DNA from: Methyloversatilis sp.
GTDB taxonomy: Bacteria; Pseudomonadota; Gammaproteobacteria; Burkholderiales; Rhodocyclaceae
DNA length: 64,000 nt
NCBI GenBank assembly: GCA_016791045.1
Contig: JAEUNO010000030.1
Location: 62,001-126,000 of the forward strand
Direction: 5' to 3'
Position numbers and translations under genes: made by a program. Shown here piece by piece: positions 37,588 through 46,793 of the stretch; the first letter of the stretch is position 1; every line of letters starts with the position of its first letter. Below the pieces are notes generated by a model, which saw nothing but the letters and a program-made list of their open reading frames with translations, made no database searches and was not told the origin of the DNA.

Positions 37588-39264
37588 TCATTCGCCAGCG
37601 TCCTCGTCCGCGATGGGTTCCACCAAAGCCTCGGCCTTCTCGATCGCAGCCTCCAGTGCGGCGTCGGGATGGCCGGTCGGCAGGCGGGGCGCGCTCGAGC
37701 TGCGCCGGTAGTCGGCGTCGGTCGTCACCGAATCGCCGGCTGCGCGCTGTACGGTACCCAGATTCGCCGTCACCAGTTGCGGCACGGCCAGCACCAGCGC
37801 GACCATGACGATCTGGATGCCGACGAAGGGCACGGCGCCCCAGTAGATGTCGCGTGTCGGCAGGGTTTTCGGGGCGACCGAGCGCAGGTAGAACAGCGCG
37901 AAGCCGAACGGCGGGTGCATGAATGAGGTCTGCATGTTCACCGCCAGCAGCACGCCGAACCACACCAGATCGATGCCCAGCTTGTCAGCCACCGGGGCGA
38001 GCAGCGGCACGACGATGAAGGCCAGTTCGAAGAAGTCGAGGAAGAAGGCGAGCACGAACACCAGTGCCATGACGACGATCAGGAAGCCGGTTTCGCCGCC
38101 GGGCAGGCCGAGCAGCAGGTGTTCGACCCACAGGTGGCCGTCGATGCCGTAGAAGGTGAGCGAAAAGACGCGCGAACCGATCAGGATGAACAGCACGAAG
38201 GTGGTCAGCCGGACCGTACGGTCGAGCGCCTGCTGCAGCAGGTCGCGGTTCAGGCGCCGGCGTGCGGCGGCCATCAGCAGCGCGCCGGTGGCGCCCATCG
38301 CGCCGCCTTCGGTCGGTGTCGCGAGGCCGAGGTAGATGGTGCCGAGCACGAGGAAGATGAGTGCCAGCGGCGGCATCAGCACGAAGGCCACGCGGCGCGC
38401 CAGGTCGGGCAGCAGGTTCATGCGCAGCAGGCGGTCAGCCACGGCGATCAGCCAGGCGACGCTGCCGCCGGCGGTGACCGCGAACAGCGCGCGCGCGTCG
38501 GCGGTGTGCGCCTGCAGCGCCGGCAACTGGCTGGCGGCGATGCCGGCCAGCACCGCCACGACGAACAGCGCCCATACGCCGCGTCGCTCGACCGCGTTGT
38601 GGTCGTCGGCTTCCGGCAGCGCGGGCGCCTTGTGCGGGCGCAGCCAGGCGATGGCCAGCACATAGAGCAGATAGAGGCCGGTCAGCACCAGTCCGGGCAG
38701 CAGCGCGCCCCGATACATGTCGCCGACCGGGCGGCCGAGCTGGTCGGCCAGCACGATGAGGACGAGCGATGGCGGAATGATCTGCGCCAGCGTGCCCGAG
38801 GCGCAGATGACGCCGCTGGCCAGCCGCGCGTCGTAGCCGGCGCGCAGCATGATGGGCAGGGATATGAGGCCCATCGAAATGACCGATGCGGCGACCACGC
38901 CGGTTGTCGCAGCGAGCAGCGCGCCGACCAGCACCACCGCCACCGCGAGCCCGCCGCGCAGCGTGCCGAACAGCCGGCCGACCGTGTCGAGCAGGTCTTC
39001 GGCCATGCCGGAGCGTTCCAGCACCAGGCCCATGAAGGTGAAGAAGGGGATGGCGAGCAGGGTGTCGTTGCTCATGACGCCCCACACGCGGTCGGGCATG
39101 GCCTGCACCAGCGAGGCCGACAGCAGCCCGAGTTCGATGCCGATCAACCCGAACACGATGCCGCAGGCGGCCAGCGCGAACGCCACCGGCACGCCGGACA
39201 GCAGGAACAGCACCATCGCCGCGAACATGATCGGCGCGAGGTTGGCGGCCAGCCAGGCGCTCAT
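37588..39264 (-). CDS. TRAP transporter large membrane subunit (DctM type)
   Basis: This 558-residue inner-membrane protein has about 13-14 hydrophobic helices. DctM hallmarks include LLAIPFFTFMGLVLERSGMAEDLLD, SGTLAQIIPPSLVLIVLADQ (pattern split here over two helices) and LGLATPTEGGAMGA. It works with the small subunit encoded just upstream (4-nt overlap) and a periplasmic binding protein that is not in the window, so the substrate (dicarboxylate, keto acid or other) is unknown. The last 60 residues form a charged cytoplasmic tail, longer than usual. Confidence 0.92.
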   Translation of the reverse strand: MSAWLAANLAPIMFAAMVLFLLSGVPVAFALAACGIVFGLIGIELGLLSASLVQAMPDRVWGVMSNDTLLAIPFFTFMGLVLERSGMAEDLLDTVGRLFGTLRGGLAVAVVLVGALLAATTGVVAASVISMGLISLPIMLRAGYDARLASGVICASGTLAQIIPPSLVLIVLADQLGRPVGDMYRGALLPGLVLTGLYLLYVLAIAWLRPHKAPALPEADDHNAVERRGVWALFVVAVLAGIAASQLPALQAHTADARALFAVTAGGSVAWLIAVADRLLRMNLLPDLARRVAFVLMPPLALIFLVLGTIYLGLATPTEGGAMGATGALLMAAARRRLNRDLLQQALDRTVRLTTFVLFILIGSRVFSLTFYGIDGHLWVEHLLLGLPGGETGFLIVVMALVFVLAFFLDFFELAFIVVPLLAPVADKLGIDLVWFGVLLAVNMQTSFMHPPFGFALFYLRSVAPKTLPTRDIYWGAVPFVGIQIVMVALVLAVPQLVTANLGTVQRAAGDSVTTDADYRRSSSAPRLPTGHPDAALEAAIEKAEALVEPIADEDAGE

Positions 39265-39767
39265 TCCGGTCGCTCCGACAATGCTGCGATGCGGCGGATC
39301 AGCAGCGCGACGGCCTGGGCGGCGAGCAGTGCAAAGCCCACCGGCACCAGCAGGCGCGCCGGCCACAGCGGCAGGCCGCCGGCGCTGGCCGACACTTCCT
39401 GGCTGGTCCACGAGGCGACGAACCAGGGCCAGGACAGCCACAGCATCAGCAGTGCCACCGGCAGCACCATGGTCAGCAGGCCGGCGATGTCGGCCCACAG
39501 CCTGCCGTGCGGACCGAGCCGTGACGTGATGAGGTCGATGCGCACGTGTTCGTCGAGCTTGAGCACGCGGCCGGCGCCGAGCAGGAACACGGCCGACACC
39601 AGATACCACTGCGCTTCGAGCAGTGCGTTGGAACCGGCATCGAACTTGCGCGCCAGCGCGTTGCCCACGGCGAGCAGCACTGCCGCCAGCACCGCCCAGG
39701 GCAGCACGCGGCCGCAGGCCTCGTTCAGGCGGTCGATCAGGTCGGCAAGCAGCAGCAGCGGGCGCAT
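39261..39767 (-). CDS. TRAP transporter small membrane subunit (DctQ type)
   Basis: The 168-residue protein with four hydrophobic helices matches the DctQ family: AVGNALARKFDAGSNALLEAQWYL, GAGRVLKLDEHVRIDLI and a terminal pair of helices. It joins DctM to form the permease. The start at 39767 was preferred to upstream codons because it leaves a normal short N-terminus before helix 1. The stop overlaps the DctM start by 4 nt. No binding-protein gene lies upstream; repeats occupy that space instead. Confidence 0.9.
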   Translation of the reverse strand: MRPLLLLADLIDRLNEACGRVLPWAVLAAVLLAVGNALARKFDAGSNALLEAQWYLVSAVFLLGAGRVLKLDEHVRIDLITSRLGPHGRLWADIAGLLTMVLPVALLMLWLSWPWFVASWTSQEVSASAGGLPLWPARLLVPVGFALLAAQAVALLIRRIAALSERPE

Positions 39768-40223
39768 CGGAAGGCGGGTGAGCGGCGGATGAGCGATGGT
39801 AACCGGCCGAGACGGCCGCGCCGCTGCCGGCCCGATGCAGACGTGACATTGCATGATCGACGTGCCGATCGCGGGCAGGGCCCGCTCCTACGAACGGCAG
39901 TACTGTCGCGGTTCTTGCAGGAGCCATCCCACGGTCGGCCCTGCATGGCCGACCGGCTCCACGGGCGGCGAGCCGTGCTCGCCGAAACCCCCGCTCCGCC
40001 CCCGCAGGCGATCCGGTCTTCGGACACGCGACATCGCTTGCTCAACGTGCGTATCGCGGACAGGGGCCGCTCCTACGAAAAGCGAACATTGCGCCATTTT
40101 CTCGCAGGAATCTGGCCACGGCAGGCCTTGATGACCGACCGGCTCCACGGGCGGCGAGCCGTGCTCGCCGAAACCCCCGTTTCGTTCCTGCAGGTAACAT
40201 CCATCTTCGCACAAGGAACACTC
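39768..40223. other. Intergenic region occupied by a tandem REP-like repeat
   Basis: This 456-bp gap between divergent genes carries two copies of an element of about 186 bp (listed separately) and shows no gene. Confidence 0.8.
39861..40179. repeat. Two copies of a REP-like element, period about 186 bp
   Basis: A 43-bp segment beginning GACCGGCTCCACGGGCGGCG occurs identically at 39951-39993 and 40137-40179. A second segment related to CCGCTCCTACGAA occurs at 39861-39894 and 40046-40079, with a few differences. Each copy contains a perfect hairpin CGGCGAGC-CGT-GCTCGCCG. The CGTAGGAGCGG...CCGCGA type of sequence resembles REP elements of Pseudomonas and related genomes. Confidence 0.85.
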
Positions 40224-40868
40224 ATGACTGCACGCACGCGCTTCTGTCTGGTCCGGCACGGTGAAACGACATGGAACGTCGATCGCCGCATACAGGGCCA
40301 GGTCGACATTCCGCTCAACGATACCGGGCTCGCGCAGGCGCAGGCCACGGCGCAGGCGCTGCTGGGCGAGCGGATCGACACGATCTACGGCTCGGACCTC
40401 GGCCGCGCCTGGGTGACGGCCGGGCGTATCGCGGTGCCGCGCGGACTGCCGGTGATGCCGGAGCCGGCGCTGCGCGAGCGCCACTACGGTGGTTTCCAGC
40501 GCCTGACCTATGCCGAGGCGCGCAGCCAGCACCCGGAGGCCTTCGCGCGCTTCGAGGCGCGCGAACCGGAGGCCGGCTTTCCGGGGCGCGGCGGCGAGTC
40601 GCTGGCCGCCTTCGACGCGCGGGTGTGGGCCTTCGTCGAATCGCTGCGCAGGCGCCACACCGGCCAGACGGTGCTGCTGGTGACGCATGGCGGCGTGCTC
40701 GACATCGTGGCCCGGCGGGTGCGCGGGCTGGGGCTCGTCTGCACGCGCGATTTCGACATCGCCAACTGCGCGCTGAACTGGGTGAGCCACGACGACGGCG
40801 GATGGCGCGTCGAACGCTGGGGCGACGTGTCGCATCTCGATGGCGCACTGGATGAACTGCCGGCCTGA
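40224..40868 (+). CDS. Histidine phosphatase family protein
   Basis: This 214-residue branch-1 histidine phosphatase (phosphoglycerate-mutase-like) has the catalytic LVRHGETTWN near residues 9-18 with nucleophile His, RERHYGGFQ with the acid/base Glu, and the second His in LVTHGGVLD. The substrate could be phosphoglycerate, alpha-ribazole phosphate or another phosphomonoester; cobalamin genes are not near. The start is preceded by CAAGGAACACTC. Confidence 0.9.
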   Translation: MTARTRFCLVRHGETTWNVDRRIQGQVDIPLNDTGLAQAQATAQALLGERIDTIYGSDLGRAWVTAGRIAVPRGLPVMPEPALRERHYGGFQRLTYAEARSQHPEAFARFEAREPEAGFPGRGGESLAAFDARVWAFVESLRRRHTGQTVLLVTHGGVLDIVARRVRGLGLVCTRDFDIANCALNWVSHDDGGWRVERWGDVSHLDGALDELPA

Positions 40869-40932
40869 TTCGGAACGACATATATATATGCAGTGTCGGT
40901 TCCTGGCGTGCCCTGACCTGAAGACCTGAACG

Positions 40933-42702
40933 ATGAAGAACAAGCCCACCCAGACGCGCCAACCGTCGCCGGCCGAACTGCAACCGGTGTTCGCGGCCTA
41001 CAACGGCGGCCGGCTCGCCGATGCGGCCAGCGCCGCGCAGCAGTTGCTCAGGCGTTACCCGGCGGCCATCGTGCTGCACAGCGTGCGCGGTTCTGCGCTG
41101 GCCGGGTTGGGTCGGCTCGACGATGCCGAACAGGCGTTTCGCGAGGCGGTGGCGGCCGATCCGCGCTCGGCCGAACTGCTGAGCAATCTTGGTCTGGTGC
41201 AGCAGCAGCGCGGCCGCAACGAACAGGCGCTGGCGACCTATCGCCGCGCCTTTGCGCTGAAGCCGGACTTTCCGGAGCTGCTGTACAACATGGGCGTGGT
41301 GCAGGATGCGCTCGGTCAGCCCGATGACGCGGCCGCCAGCTACCGTCGCGCACTGAAGCTGCAGCCCCGTTTCGCGGTCGCCTGGTTCAACCTCGGTACG
41401 GTGTGCGAACGTCTGCAGCGCACCGACGACGCGCTGGCCGCCTACCGCGAAGCCGTCGCGGTCGAGCCCGGTTTCGTCGAGGCGCACGCCAATCTGGGTG
41501 CGGCGCTGCAGAAGCAGGGCCGGCATGACGAGGCGGTCGCCGCCTATCGCAAGGCACTCGCGATACAGCCGACGGCGACGGCCTGGTTCAGCCTGGGCAC
41601 GGCGCAGCGCGATCAGGGCCTGCTCGGCGAAGCGGCCGCCAGCTACCGGCAGGCACTGGCGCTGGCGCCCGGGTATGCCGATGCGCACAGCAACCTCGGT
41701 GAAATCCTGCGCGACCAGGGTGATTCGGCCGCCACGATCGCCGCCTTCCGCGCCGCGCTGGCGATCGACCCGGCGCATGGCGAAGCCAATTACAACCTCG
41801 GCCTGCTGCATTACGACATGGGCGAACTGGCCGAGGCGATGCCCTACTTCGAGCGTGCACAGATCCGCGATTGGCGGGAGCGGGTGCTGTACTGCCTGTA
41901 CAAGACGCGCTGCTTCGACGCTTTCCGCGCGCGCCTGGCGGACCTGATCGGCGCGCGCCCGCCCGAAGACCGTCACCTGGCGGCGCCGCGACGCGCAGTG
42001 CGCCACAACGCGCCGATGCTGGCGACCTTGTCGGCGCACCACGCCGCCAACTTCGGTGTCGCCGACGACTACGGCTTCTGCCCGGCGCCGCTTGATTTCG
42101 TGTTCCACAGCCACATCGACGCGCTGTCCGATGCGTCCGACGCCTTGCTGGCCGACCTGCTGCGCGACGTGACGCACGCCGAGATCGAGGCGCGCAAGCA
42201 GGGCCGGCTGCATCACGGCATCCAGTCGGCGGGCAATCTGTTCCGGCGCAGCGAGCCGTCGTTTGCGAGGCTGGCAGCGTTGATCGGCGAACAGGTCGCG
42301 CGCTACCGCGCGCGGCTGGCCGGCGAGACCTGCGTGTTCGCGCAGGATTTCCCGCCCGATACGGTGTTCAGCAGCGCCTGGTACGTGAAGATGAGCCGGG
42401 GCGGCCATCTGACGTCGCACATCCACGAAACCGGCTGGCTGAGCGGCGTGGTGTATCTCGCGATTCCGCGCGACCGGCCGGCCGGCAGTCTGGCCGGCGG
42501 CATCGAATTCAGCACCGACGGCGACGACTACCCGCGCGAGCACGACGACTTTCCGCGCAAGACCCTGTTGCCGGTCGCCGGCGACATCGTGCTGTTCCCG
42601 TCCTCGCTGTTCCACCGCACGATTCCATTCGAATCGAACGAAGAACGCATCTGCATCGCCTTCGATGTGAAGCCGGGCAGGGCGGCACAGACCACCGGGT
42701 AG
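40933..42702 (+). CDS. TPR-repeat protein with C-terminal 2OG-Fe(II) oxygenase domain
   Basis: The 589-residue protein has about nine tandem TPRs (residues about 15-325), each with the A-x-YRxAL-x-P pattern, e.g. AAASYRRALKLQPRFAVAWF. A C-terminal putative 2-oxoglutarate/Fe(II) oxygenase domain follows (about 385-585). Candidate metal ligands are His in HLTSHIHETGW and the late His in SSLFHRTIPF, with Arg in SNEERICIAF for 2-oxoglutarate. Such proteins are thought to hydroxylate proteins bound by the TPRs. There is no signal peptide. A short TA repeat (TATATATATG) lies about 45 bp upstream. Confidence 0.85.
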   Translation: MKNKPTQTRQPSPAELQPVFAAYNGGRLADAASAAQQLLRRYPAAIVLHSVRGSALAGLGRLDDAEQAFREAVAADPRSAELLSNLGLVQQQRGRNEQALATYRRAFALKPDFPELLYNMGVVQDALGQPDDAAASYRRALKLQPRFAVAWFNLGTVCERLQRTDDALAAYREAVAVEPGFVEAHANLGAALQKQGRHDEAVAAYRKALAIQPTATAWFSLGTAQRDQGLLGEAAASYRQALALAPGYADAHSNLGEILRDQGDSAATIAAFRAALAIDPAHGEANYNLGLLHYDMGELAEAMPYFERAQIRDWRERVLYCLYKTRCFDAFRARLADLIGARPPEDRHLAAPRRAVRHNAPMLATLSAHHAANFGVADDYGFCPAPLDFVFHSHIDALSDASDALLADLLRDVTHAEIEARKQGRLHHGIQSAGNLFRRSEPSFARLAALIGEQVARYRARLAGETCVFAQDFPPDTVFSSAWYVKMSRGGHLTSHIHETGWLSGVVYLAIPRDRPAGSLAGGIEFSTDGDDYPREHDDFPRKTLLPVAGDIVLFPSSLFHRTIPFESNEERICIAFDVKPGRAAQTTG

Positions 42703-42806
42703 TCGCCGTCCGACATACAGGCGGCGGGACGCTGCCTACACTGTCTCCTGATTGTTGAATGCCGGCGGCGTCCGCCGACCGGTGTACGACTGGACGGGAG
42801 AACAGC

Positions 42807-43463
42807 GTGACCACACCACGCATACGCCATACCCGGCCGGCTGACATCCCCGCGTTGATCGCCCTGCAGGCGCGTGTGTATCCGACCATTCCGCCGTGGA
42901 GTCGCCGCAAGCTGGGCGAACAGCTCGACGTCTTTCCGCAGGGCCAGATCGTCGCCGAGATCGACGGCGCGATCGTCGGCTGCGCCAGCGCGCTGGTCGT
43001 GCTGTGGGACGACTGGTGCGATGCGCACAGCTGGCAGGACATCACCGGTGCCGGCACCTTCGAGCACCACAATCCGGACGGCCGCACGCTGTACGGTGCG
43101 GAAGTGTTCGTCGATCCGGATCTGCGCGGCGCTGGCGTCGGCCACCTGCTGTACGAGGGGCGGCGCATGCTGTGCCGCGCGATGAACCTGAAACGCGTCA
43201 TTGCCTGCGGCCGCCTGCCCGGCTATCACCGGCACGCGGCGGACATGACGGCCGAGCTGTATGCCCGCAAGGTGGTGTGGGGCGACCTGTGCGACCCGGT
43301 GCTCAGCTTCCAGCTGAAGGAAGGTTTCAGCTACTGCGGCGTGGTGCCGGACTACCTGCCCGAAGACACCGAATCCCTGGGTTACGCCTCGGTCATCGTC
43401 TGGCTCAACCCGGACCACGATCCGGCCCGCCCCACCCACTTTCCGGAGCACATCCTGCCATGA
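42807..43463 (+). CDS. GNAT-family N-acetyltransferase
   Basis: This 218-residue GCN5-type acyltransferase has the acetyl-CoA loop VDPDLRGAGVGHLLYE (R/Q-x-x-G-x-G/A pattern) at about residues 110-125. GTG is the likely start, with GGGAG 8 nt before it. The stop overlaps the following carbon-nitrogen hydrolase by 4 nt. In many bacteria these two domains form a single fused protein, so the pair here is the split form, and the two products probably act on one substrate. Confidence 0.87.
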   Translation: MTTPRIRHTRPADIPALIALQARVYPTIPPWSRRKLGEQLDVFPQGQIVAEIDGAIVGCASALVVLWDDWCDAHSWQDITGAGTFEHHNPDGRTLYGAEVFVDPDLRGAGVGHLLYEGRRMLCRAMNLKRVIACGRLPGYHRHAADMTAELYARKVVWGDLCDPVLSFQLKEGFSYCGVVPDYLPEDTESLGYASVIVWLNPDHDPARPTHFPEHILP

Positions 43464-44335
43464 TCGTCCGCATCGCCGCGGTACAGTACCTGCTGCGCCC
43501 CATTCACGACTGGTCCGGTTTCGAGAACCAGGTGCGCTTCATCATGAAGGCCGCCGGCGACTACAAGCCACAGTTCGTGCTGCTGCCCGAAATCTTCACG
43601 ACGCAGCTGCTGTCCTTCATGGACACCGGCGACCTGCATGCCGCCGTGCGCAACATGCACGACTACACCAAGCGCTACCGCGACCTGATGCTGGAACTGG
43701 CCGCGCAGTGGAATGTGCATCTGATCGGCGGCAGCCACCCGACGGTGCGCGAAGACGGCCGGCTGACCAACACGGCGTACTACTTCACGCCGGGCGGCCA
43801 GGTGTTCGAGCAGGACAAGATCCACCGCACGCGCTGGGAACGCGAGAAGTGGGACACCGACGCCGGTGACCAGCTGCGCCTGTTCGACACGCCGTTCGGC
43901 AAGATCGCCATCCTGATCTGCTACGACATCGAGTTTCCGGAGCTGTCGCGCATGGTGTGCGAGGCGGGCGCCGACATCCTGTTCGTGCCCTCATGCACCG
44001 ACGACCGGCAAGGCTTCCTGCGCGTGCGCTACTGCTGCCACGCGCGGGCGATCGAGAATCAGGTGTTCGTCGTGCAGACCAGCACGGTGGGCAATCTGCC
44101 GGTCGAGGGGCTCGGCATGCACTATGGTCAGGCCGGCATCATCACGCCGTCGGATTTTCCGTTCGCTCGCGACGGCATCGCGGCCGAAGGTACGCCGAAC
44201 ATCGAACAGATCATCGTCGCCGAAGTCGATCTGAACGACCTGCAGGGCAACCGCCTGAACGGGACGACCATCCCGTTGTACGACAAGCGCAAGGACGTCT
44301 ACGAACACCCGGTGGAAGTCATCAAGTTGAGCTGA
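43460..44335 (+). CDS. Carbon-nitrogen hydrolase (nitrilase superfamily)
   Basis: This 291-residue cytosolic amidase-type enzyme has the full catalytic triad: Glu44 in LLPEIFT, Lys120 in QDKIHRT and Cys154 in LICYDIEFPE. Members hydrolyse amides or nitriles. The specific substrate is unknown. It is translated together with the GNAT enzyme and closed by a perfect terminator palindrome. Confidence 0.92.
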   Translation: MIVRIAAVQYLLRPIHDWSGFENQVRFIMKAAGDYKPQFVLLPEIFTTQLLSFMDTGDLHAAVRNMHDYTKRYRDLMLELAAQWNVHLIGGSHPTVREDGRLTNTAYYFTPGGQVFEQDKIHRTRWEREKWDTDAGDQLRLFDTPFGKIAILICYDIEFPELSRMVCEAGADILFVPSCTDDRQGFLRVRYCCHARAIENQVFVVQTSTVGNLPVEGLGMHYGQAGIITPSDFPFARDGIAAEGTPNIEQIIVAEVDLNDLQGNRLNGTTIPLYDKRKDVYEHPVEVIKLS

Positions 44336-44386
44336 ACAGCGCGCGGCACAACAGCGCTGTGCCGTCCGCGCGGTTACGGGGCCAAA

Positions 44387-44418
44387 AAAAGCCACCTGCA
44401 GGCCTGCAGGTGGCTTTT
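44387..44418. terminator. Bidirectional intrinsic terminator
   Basis: A perfect palindrome with 16-bp arms (AAAAGCCACCTGCAGG and its complement) carries A-rich and T-rich edges, so it can stop both the nitrilase transcript and the converging AbiV-like gene. Confidence 0.92.
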
Positions 44419-44453
44419 CTCGTGATGCGGGGTGCCGCGGGGAAAGCGCCGGT

Positions 44454-45191
44454 TCAGGCTTCCTCGTCGTCGTAGCCGTTGCGCACTTCCGAACCGCCGC
44501 CGGTCTGCGCACGCACGTAGTCGGCCACGGCCGCTTCGAAGGTCGCGTTGCCGGTCTTCATGCAGGAAATGTAGTACTCCCAGAATTCCGGGCTGCTGGT
44601 CACCGCGGCCAGCGCGGCCGACTTCATCGCGAACACTTCGTCCTCCGCCTTGGTGCGGATCTTGGTCGGCGCGAACAGCACATAGGTTTCGGCGTGCGTG
44701 TAGATGTCCTTCGCCAGACGCAGCCATATTTCGGCGTCGGTCAGCGTGACGCGATAGTTCGGGGTGTTGATCTGCGGGCCCTGCGGCCCCTTGCCGTCCA
44801 GTTCGGTATGGATGGCATCCAGCTTCGGAATCTGCCGCTTGATCATCTTGCTGATATACGGCATCACCTCGTCGCGCCGGGCGGGCACGACCAGCAGCCA
44901 TGGAAATACGGCCGCCGTCACCTTGCGCGCGTAGTCGCCGAGGTTGAGCACGACCCGGTTCGCGACGTCCGGGTCGCGCACATTGCGGCCGAGCGCGTCG
45001 AACACCTGCACCGAGGTGCCGACCTCCTCGATCGCGGCGACCGAAGAGTAGTAGGCGCGGGCAAAGTGGTTGTGCTTGAGCAGCAGTTCCGCCTCGTACA
45101 GCAGTTCGCGGGCGTTGTCGATCGAGGCGTCGCGGTAGCGTCGCAGCAGCTTGGATGTGAGCGCGATGCTCGGCTTGTTTGTTTTCGGCAC
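44454..45191 (-). CDS. AbiV-like protein
   Basis: The 245-residue protein shows the AbiV-family core near the N-terminus: ARELLYEAELLLKHNHFARA followed by YYSSVAAIEEVGTSVQVFDAL (residues about 27-70), compared with the usual LL...AYALAVLAIEE.GK. AbiV blocks phage protein synthesis in Lactococcus, but many chromosomal homologues have no tested role, so phage defence is only a possibility. The rest is helical without catalytic motifs. The likely start is GTG at 45191, with GGAG 8 nt before it. No other defence genes are near. Confidence 0.62.
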   Translation of the reverse strand: MPKTNKPSIALTSKLLRRYRDASIDNARELLYEAELLLKHNHFARAYYSSVAAIEEVGTSVQVFDALGRNVRDPDVANRVVLNLGDYARKVTAAVFPWLLVVPARRDEVMPYISKMIKRQIPKLDAIHTELDGKGPQGPQINTPNYRVTLTDAEIWLRLAKDIYTHAETYVLFAPTKIRTKAEDEVFAMKSAALAAVTSSPEFWEYYISCMKTGNATFEAAVADYVRAQTGGGSEVRNGYDDEEA

Positions 45192-45389
45192 TGAAGTGAC
45201 TCCATAGCTCAAAATCAACCGTTGCGACGAGGGCGCAGCGCGCGCTGTCGTCCATGGCCGCAATCCGCCGAGGCCATCCGCACGCGACACTTCAAGGGTA
45301 GATTCGCGCACGCATTGATCGCATCGTCTTTGCGTTGTCGCTTCGTGTCAACTGCGTGACAGGCCCCGGATGTCTCCCCGATGTACCCG

Positions 45390-46793
45390 TTATGTGCCGG
45401 TTGGCAAAGTCAGCGTGGCGCGCAACCCGGGCGTCGCGGCACCCAGTTCGATCCGCCCGGCGTGCAGGCGAGCCACCGACTGCACCAGACTGAGCCCGAG
45501 CCCGAGCCCGAGGCCGGGTGTATTGCGCGCACCTTCAAGCCGGTAAAGCCGCTCGAACACCCGCTCCCGCTCGCTGTCCGGAATGCCCGGCCCCTGATCG
45601 ACGACCTCGAGACGCCAGCCGTCCGGCGCCGGTTGCAGGCTGATCGTCACGGTACCGCCGGCCGGGCTGAACTTGATCGCGTTGTCGATCAGGTTGATGA
45701 CGGCCTGGAACAGCAGGTCGCGGTGGCCGCTCATCGACGCCTGTGCAGGCACTTCGGCCGACAGCGAAAGGTCGCGTTCGTCCGCCATCGGCTCCATGAA
45801 GTCGATGGCGTCGCGCGTCAGCGCCGCGAGATCGAGGGCGCGGAATTCGCTGCGCAGCAGGCCCGATTCGACATTGGCGATGCGCAACAGCGACTGGAAG
45901 GTCGACAGCACCTGATCGATGTCGGCCAGATTGCGTTCCAGCAACGCCGGCAGCTCGTCGCCGGTCGGTGGCACCGCCAGCGCGGCTTCGATGCGCGCGC
46001 GGTGGCGGGTCAGCGGCGATCGCAGGTCGTGCGCGATGTTGTCGGTGGCGCCGCGCACCGAGGCGATCAGCCGGTCGATGCGGTCGAGCATGCCGTTGAG
46101 TGTCTGCGACAGGCGGTCGAACTCGTCCGCCGTGCCGCGCACCGGAATGCGGTGGCGCAGGTCGCCGTCCATGATCTGCTGGGCCGCGCGGCGCATCGTT
46201 TCGACCGGCCGCAGCGCGGCGCGGGTGATCAGGAAGCCGCCGATCAGCGACGCAATCAGCATGACGCCGAAACTGGCCAGCGCGGCGCGCCGGATGTCGC
46301 GGCGTACCTGTTCCACCTCGTACTCGTCGAAGCCGACCAGCAGGCGGCTGCCGTCCGGCAAACGCGCCCAGCGTGCGACGACCTCGGTGAGGCCCGGATG
46401 TCGCAGGCTGGGCAGCCGCACCAGTACGCCATCGCGCGTCGCCGCGGCCGGCCACGCGTCGAGGTTGCCGATCAGCATGACGCCGTCTGCACTTTCCAGC
46501 CGGTACAGGCGGTCGTGATTGGGCGAGCGCATGTCCAGCCGCTGGCGGATCAGGCCGCTGACGCCGCGCACGCCGTCGACCCGGTACTCGGCGCTGAGGA
46601 TGTCCAGCTCGGCGTCCACGCTCTCTTCGACGTGACCCAGCATGTACTGCCCGGCGAGCCAGGTCACCAGCAGCAGCATCAGGCCGAAGCCGGTCGCCAG
46701 CAGAACGCTGTTGGCCAGCGCCAGTCGCGCAGTCGTGCTCAGGCCGCGCGTCGCGCGGGGCGCGACCGGAGGTGTCGGCTCAGTCATCGGCAT
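45390..46793 (-). CDS. Two-component sensor histidine kinase
   Basis: This 467-residue inner-membrane kinase has TM1 (about 27-48), a periplasmic sensor of about 120 residues, TM2 (about 170-190), HAMP (about 190-245), a HisKA box with His in IAHDLRSPLTRHRARIE (about residue 254) and an HATPase domain with NLIDNAIKFSP, DQGPGIP and GLGLGLGLSL. It is the last gene of an operon with an OmpR-type regulator and a spermidine-synthase-like gene, and overlaps the latter. It probably senses envelope metal and drives the divergent efflux genes (inference from gene order). The start could also be 46787. Confidence 0.92.
   Translation of the reverse strand: MPMTEPTPPVAPRATRGLSTTARLALANSVLLATGFGLMLLLVTWLAGQYMLGHVEESVDAELDILSAEYRVDGVRGVSGLIRQRLDMRSPNHDRLYRLESADGVMLIGNLDAWPAAATRDGVLVRLPSLRHPGLTEVVARWARLPDGSRLLVGFDEYEVEQVRRDIRRAALASFGVMLIASLIGGFLITRAALRPVETMRRAAQQIMDGDLRHRIPVRGTADEFDRLSQTLNGMLDRIDRLIASVRGATDNIAHDLRSPLTRHRARIEAALAVPPTGDELPALLERNLADIDQVLSTFQSLLRIANVESGLLRSEFRALDLAALTRDAIDFMEPMADERDLSLSAEVPAQASMSGHRDLLFQAVINLIDNAIKFSPAGGTVTISLQPAPDGWRLEVVDQGPGIPDSERERVFERLYRLEGARNTPGLGLGLGLSLVQSVARLHAGRIELGAATPGLRATLTLPTGT

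Noticed and set aside
37588-39927. Extended DctM frame reaching through dctQ
   Set aside because: DctM family proteins begin near the codon at 39264, and the extension overlaps dctQ in another frame.
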